64,000 bases of DNA from Streptomyces cucumeris. GTDB taxonomy: Bacteria > Actinomycetota > Actinomycetes > Streptomycetales > Streptomycetaceae. Positions 62,618 to 64,000 of this stretch are shown here, piece after piece. Where the stretch lies: the NCBI RefSeq assembly GCF_024295805.1, contig NZ_JANCLX010000002.1, positions 224,720 through 288,719 of the forward strand, read 5' to 3'. Position numbers and translations under genes: made by a program. The notes under the pieces are model-generated. The model saw only the letters and a program-made list of their open reading frames with translations, did no database searches and was not told where the DNA came from. Every line of letters starts with the position of its first letter. The first letter of the stretch is position 1.

Positions 62618-63631
62618 TCAGAACTCGTCGTCGAAGGAGACCGAACCCTCGACCGCGACCTGGTACGCCGAGGCGCGCCGCTCGAAGAAGTTGGTCAGCT
62701 CCTGGACGTTCTGGAGCTCCATGAAGGAGAACGGGTTCTCCGAGCCGAAGACGGTGGGGAAGCCGAGGCGCATCAGGCGCTGGTCGGCCACGCACTCGAG
62801 GTACTCCTTCATCGAGGCGGTGTTCATCCCCGGCAGCCCGTCACCGCACAGGTCGCGGGCGAACTGGAGCTCCGCCTCGACGGCCTCCTTGAGCATCTCG
62901 GTGACCTGGTGCTCGAGTTCGTCGTCGAAGAGGTCGGGCTCCTCCTGGCGGACGGTGTCCACCACCGAGAAGGCGAACTCCATGTGCATCGACTCGTCGC
63001 GGAACACCCAGTTGGTGCCGGTCGCCAGGCCGTGCAGCAGCCCGCGCGAGCGGAACCAGTAGACGTAGGCGAAGGCGCCGTAGAAGAACAGCCCCTCGAT
63101 GCAGGCGGCGAAGCAGATCAGGTTGAGCAGGAAGCGGCGCCGGTCGGCCTTGGTCTCCAACTGGTCCAGCTTCTCCACCGAGTCCATCCAGCGGAAGCAG
63201 AATTCCGCCTTCTCCCGGATGGAGGGGATCTTCTCCACGGCCGCGAACGCCGCGGTGCGGTCGTCCGGATCGGGGAGGTAGGTGTCCAGCAGCGTCAGAT
63301 AGAACTGGACGTGCACGGCCTCCTCGAAGAGCTGCCGCGAGAGGTACAGCCGCGCCTCGGGGGAGTTGATGTGCTTGTAGAGCGTCAGCACCAGGTTGTT
63401 GGCCACGATCGAGTCGCCGGTCGCGAAGAACGCGACCAGGCGGCCGATCAGGTGCTGCTCGCCCGGGGAGAGCTTGGCGAGGTCGGCCACGTCCGAGTGG
63501 AGGTCGACCTCCTCCACCGTCCAGGTGTTCTTGATCGCGTCGCGGTAGCGGTCGTAGAAGTCCGGGTACCGCATCGGCCGGAGGGTGAGTTCGAAACCCG
63601 GGTCGAGCAGGTTCTTTGCAGAGTTGGACAT
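62618..63631 (-). CDS. nrdB: class Ia ribonucleotide reductase, small subunit
   Basis: A 337-residue ferritin-like radical subunit. Metal ligands include D73 (TGDSIVANN), E104 and H107 (EEAVHVQFY), a Glu in CIEGLFFYG and the pair in RDESMHMEF. Y111, four residues after H107, is at the radical tyrosine position, so this is not a Phe-type class Ic enzyme. ATG at 63631 forms a TAATG junction with the nrdA stop; an ATG three codons upstream also exists. It makes dNTPs under aerobic growth together with NrdA. Confidence 0.95.
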   Translation of the reverse strand: MSNSAKNLLDPGFELTLRPMRYPDFYDRYRDAIKNTWTVEEVDLHSDVADLAKLSPGEQHLIGRLVAFFATGDSIVANNLVLTLYKHINSPEARLYLSRQLFEEAVHVQFYLTLLDTYLPDPDDRTAAFAAVEKIPSIREKAEFCFRWMDSVEKLDQLETKADRRRFLLNLICFAACIEGLFFYGAFAYVYWFRSRGLLHGLATGTNWVFRDESMHMEFAFSVVDTVRQEEPDLFDDELEHQVTEMLKEAVEAELQFARDLCGDGLPGMNTASMKEYLECVADQRLMRLGFPTVFGSENPFSFMELQNVQELTNFFERRASAYQVAVEGSVSFDDEF

Positions 63632-64000
63632 TACTGGCATGCCTCGCAGGACTCGGGGTTCTCCAGGGAGCAGGCGATGGCGTCCTCGTCGGCGGGCGCC
63701 TGCTGGACGGGGATGGTGGCGGCGGCCGCGCCGCCGCGCGCCGACTGGGCGATCCGGGTCGCCGGGCGCGAACGCAGGTAGTACGTGGTCTTGATGCCCT
63801 GCTTCCAGGCGTACGCGTACATCGAGCTGAGCTTGCCGATGGTCGGCGAGGCCATGAAGAGGTTCAGCGACTGGCTCTGGTCGAGGTACGGCGTACGGGC
63901 CGCGGCCATGTCGATCAGGGCGCGCTGCGGCACCTCCCAGGCGGTGCGGTACAGCGCCCGGACGTCCGCGGGCACCCAGGAGAAGTCCTGGACCGAGCCG
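63631..64000 (-). CDS. nrdA: class Ia ribonucleotide reductase, large subunit (C-terminal part)
   Basis: The last 122 codons of NrdA; the gene runs off the right edge of the window. QSQSLNLFMASPTIGKLSSM and WKQGIKTTYYLRSRPA are typical of the C-terminal part of the catalytic barrel. The end ESCEACQ carries the redox-active cysteine pair that accepts electrons from thioredoxin-type reductants. It is translationally coupled to nrdB. Confidence 0.95.
   Translation of the reverse strand, partial: GSVQDFSWVPADVRALYRTAWEVPQRALIDMAAARTPYLDQSQSLNLFMASPTIGKLSSMYAYAWKQGIKTTYYLRSRPATRIAQSARGGAAAATIPVQQAPADEDAIACSLENPESCEACQ

Noticed and set aside
1..64000. CRISPR array, prophage, insertion sequence or integrated element
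   Set aside because: No spaced direct repeats, transposase, integrase or phage structural genes seen; composition is even over the window.

Overview
The window is a contiguous piece of a high-GC actinobacterial chromosome (GC is roughly 70% or more, GTG starts are common, and many genes overlap by ATGA or GTGA). Gene content and order point to Streptomyces or a close relative. The evidence includes sigR-rsrA, a WblC/WhiB7 gene with its long leader, catR-katA, and an AdnA-AdnB-NudC-mycoredoxin-UvrD2-WhiB7-ABC1 run that is also conserved in mycobacteria. I see no prophage, insertion sequence, CRISPR array or origin.

Layout. Bases 1-4994 are an apparent operon: a PelF-like glycosyltransferase (cut by the window edge), a polytopic membrane protein, a sugar-nucleotide epimerase and a spherulin-4 (GH135-like) protein. 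It resembles an exopolysaccharide locus. moeZ follows under a sigma-R-type promoter. Next come two tandem secreted lipoprotein peptidases and a 922-residue kinase-like/flippase membrane protein, all on the minus strand. Bases 12.7-25.9 kb are a DNA repair block: an alkyltransferase-like protein, AdnA, AdnB, an M20 peptidase, NudC, a mycoredoxin (with its own sigma-R promoter) and UvrD2. whiB7 comes next, with an autoregulatory-type promoter, a 95-codon upstream ORF and an intrinsic terminator in its leader. Two small coupled or adjacent genes, an AarF/ABC1 kinase, an orphan ThiF-like protein and a YgjP-like metallopeptidase follow.

From 31.3 to 43.7 kb are a TerD-AIM24 fusion with two further AIM24 proteins, a NUDIX/DUF2342 pair, an SDR, moaE, a YlbL-type PDZ-Lon protease preceded by an unlisted 59-residue membrane protein, a PPA1309 protein and a UPF0182 membrane protein. 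Two identical initiator tRNAs flank a Sel1-repeat gene (43.8-46.2 kb). Then come catR/katA, a CBS protein, hisN, a TetR/Gdx pair whose 3' ends overlap, and the aroA-rsgA pair. The last part holds an M50 peptidase, a SRAP protein, sigR-rsrA, an HD-GYP protein coupled to a degenerate HD protein, a TPR-like protein, peptide deformylase, and class Ia ribonucleotide reductase (nrdB, and nrdA cut by the right edge).

Themes. Thiol and oxidative stress recur: SigR/RsrA, three clear GGAAT-N18-GTT promoters (moeZ, mycoredoxin, sigR) and a fourth candidate in front of katA. Antibiotic and translation stress (WhiB7, RsgA, initiator tRNAs, deformylase) and double-strand break repair (AdnAB, UvrD2) also recur. 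Long ORFs on the opposite strand of real genes were treated as GC-bias shadows.
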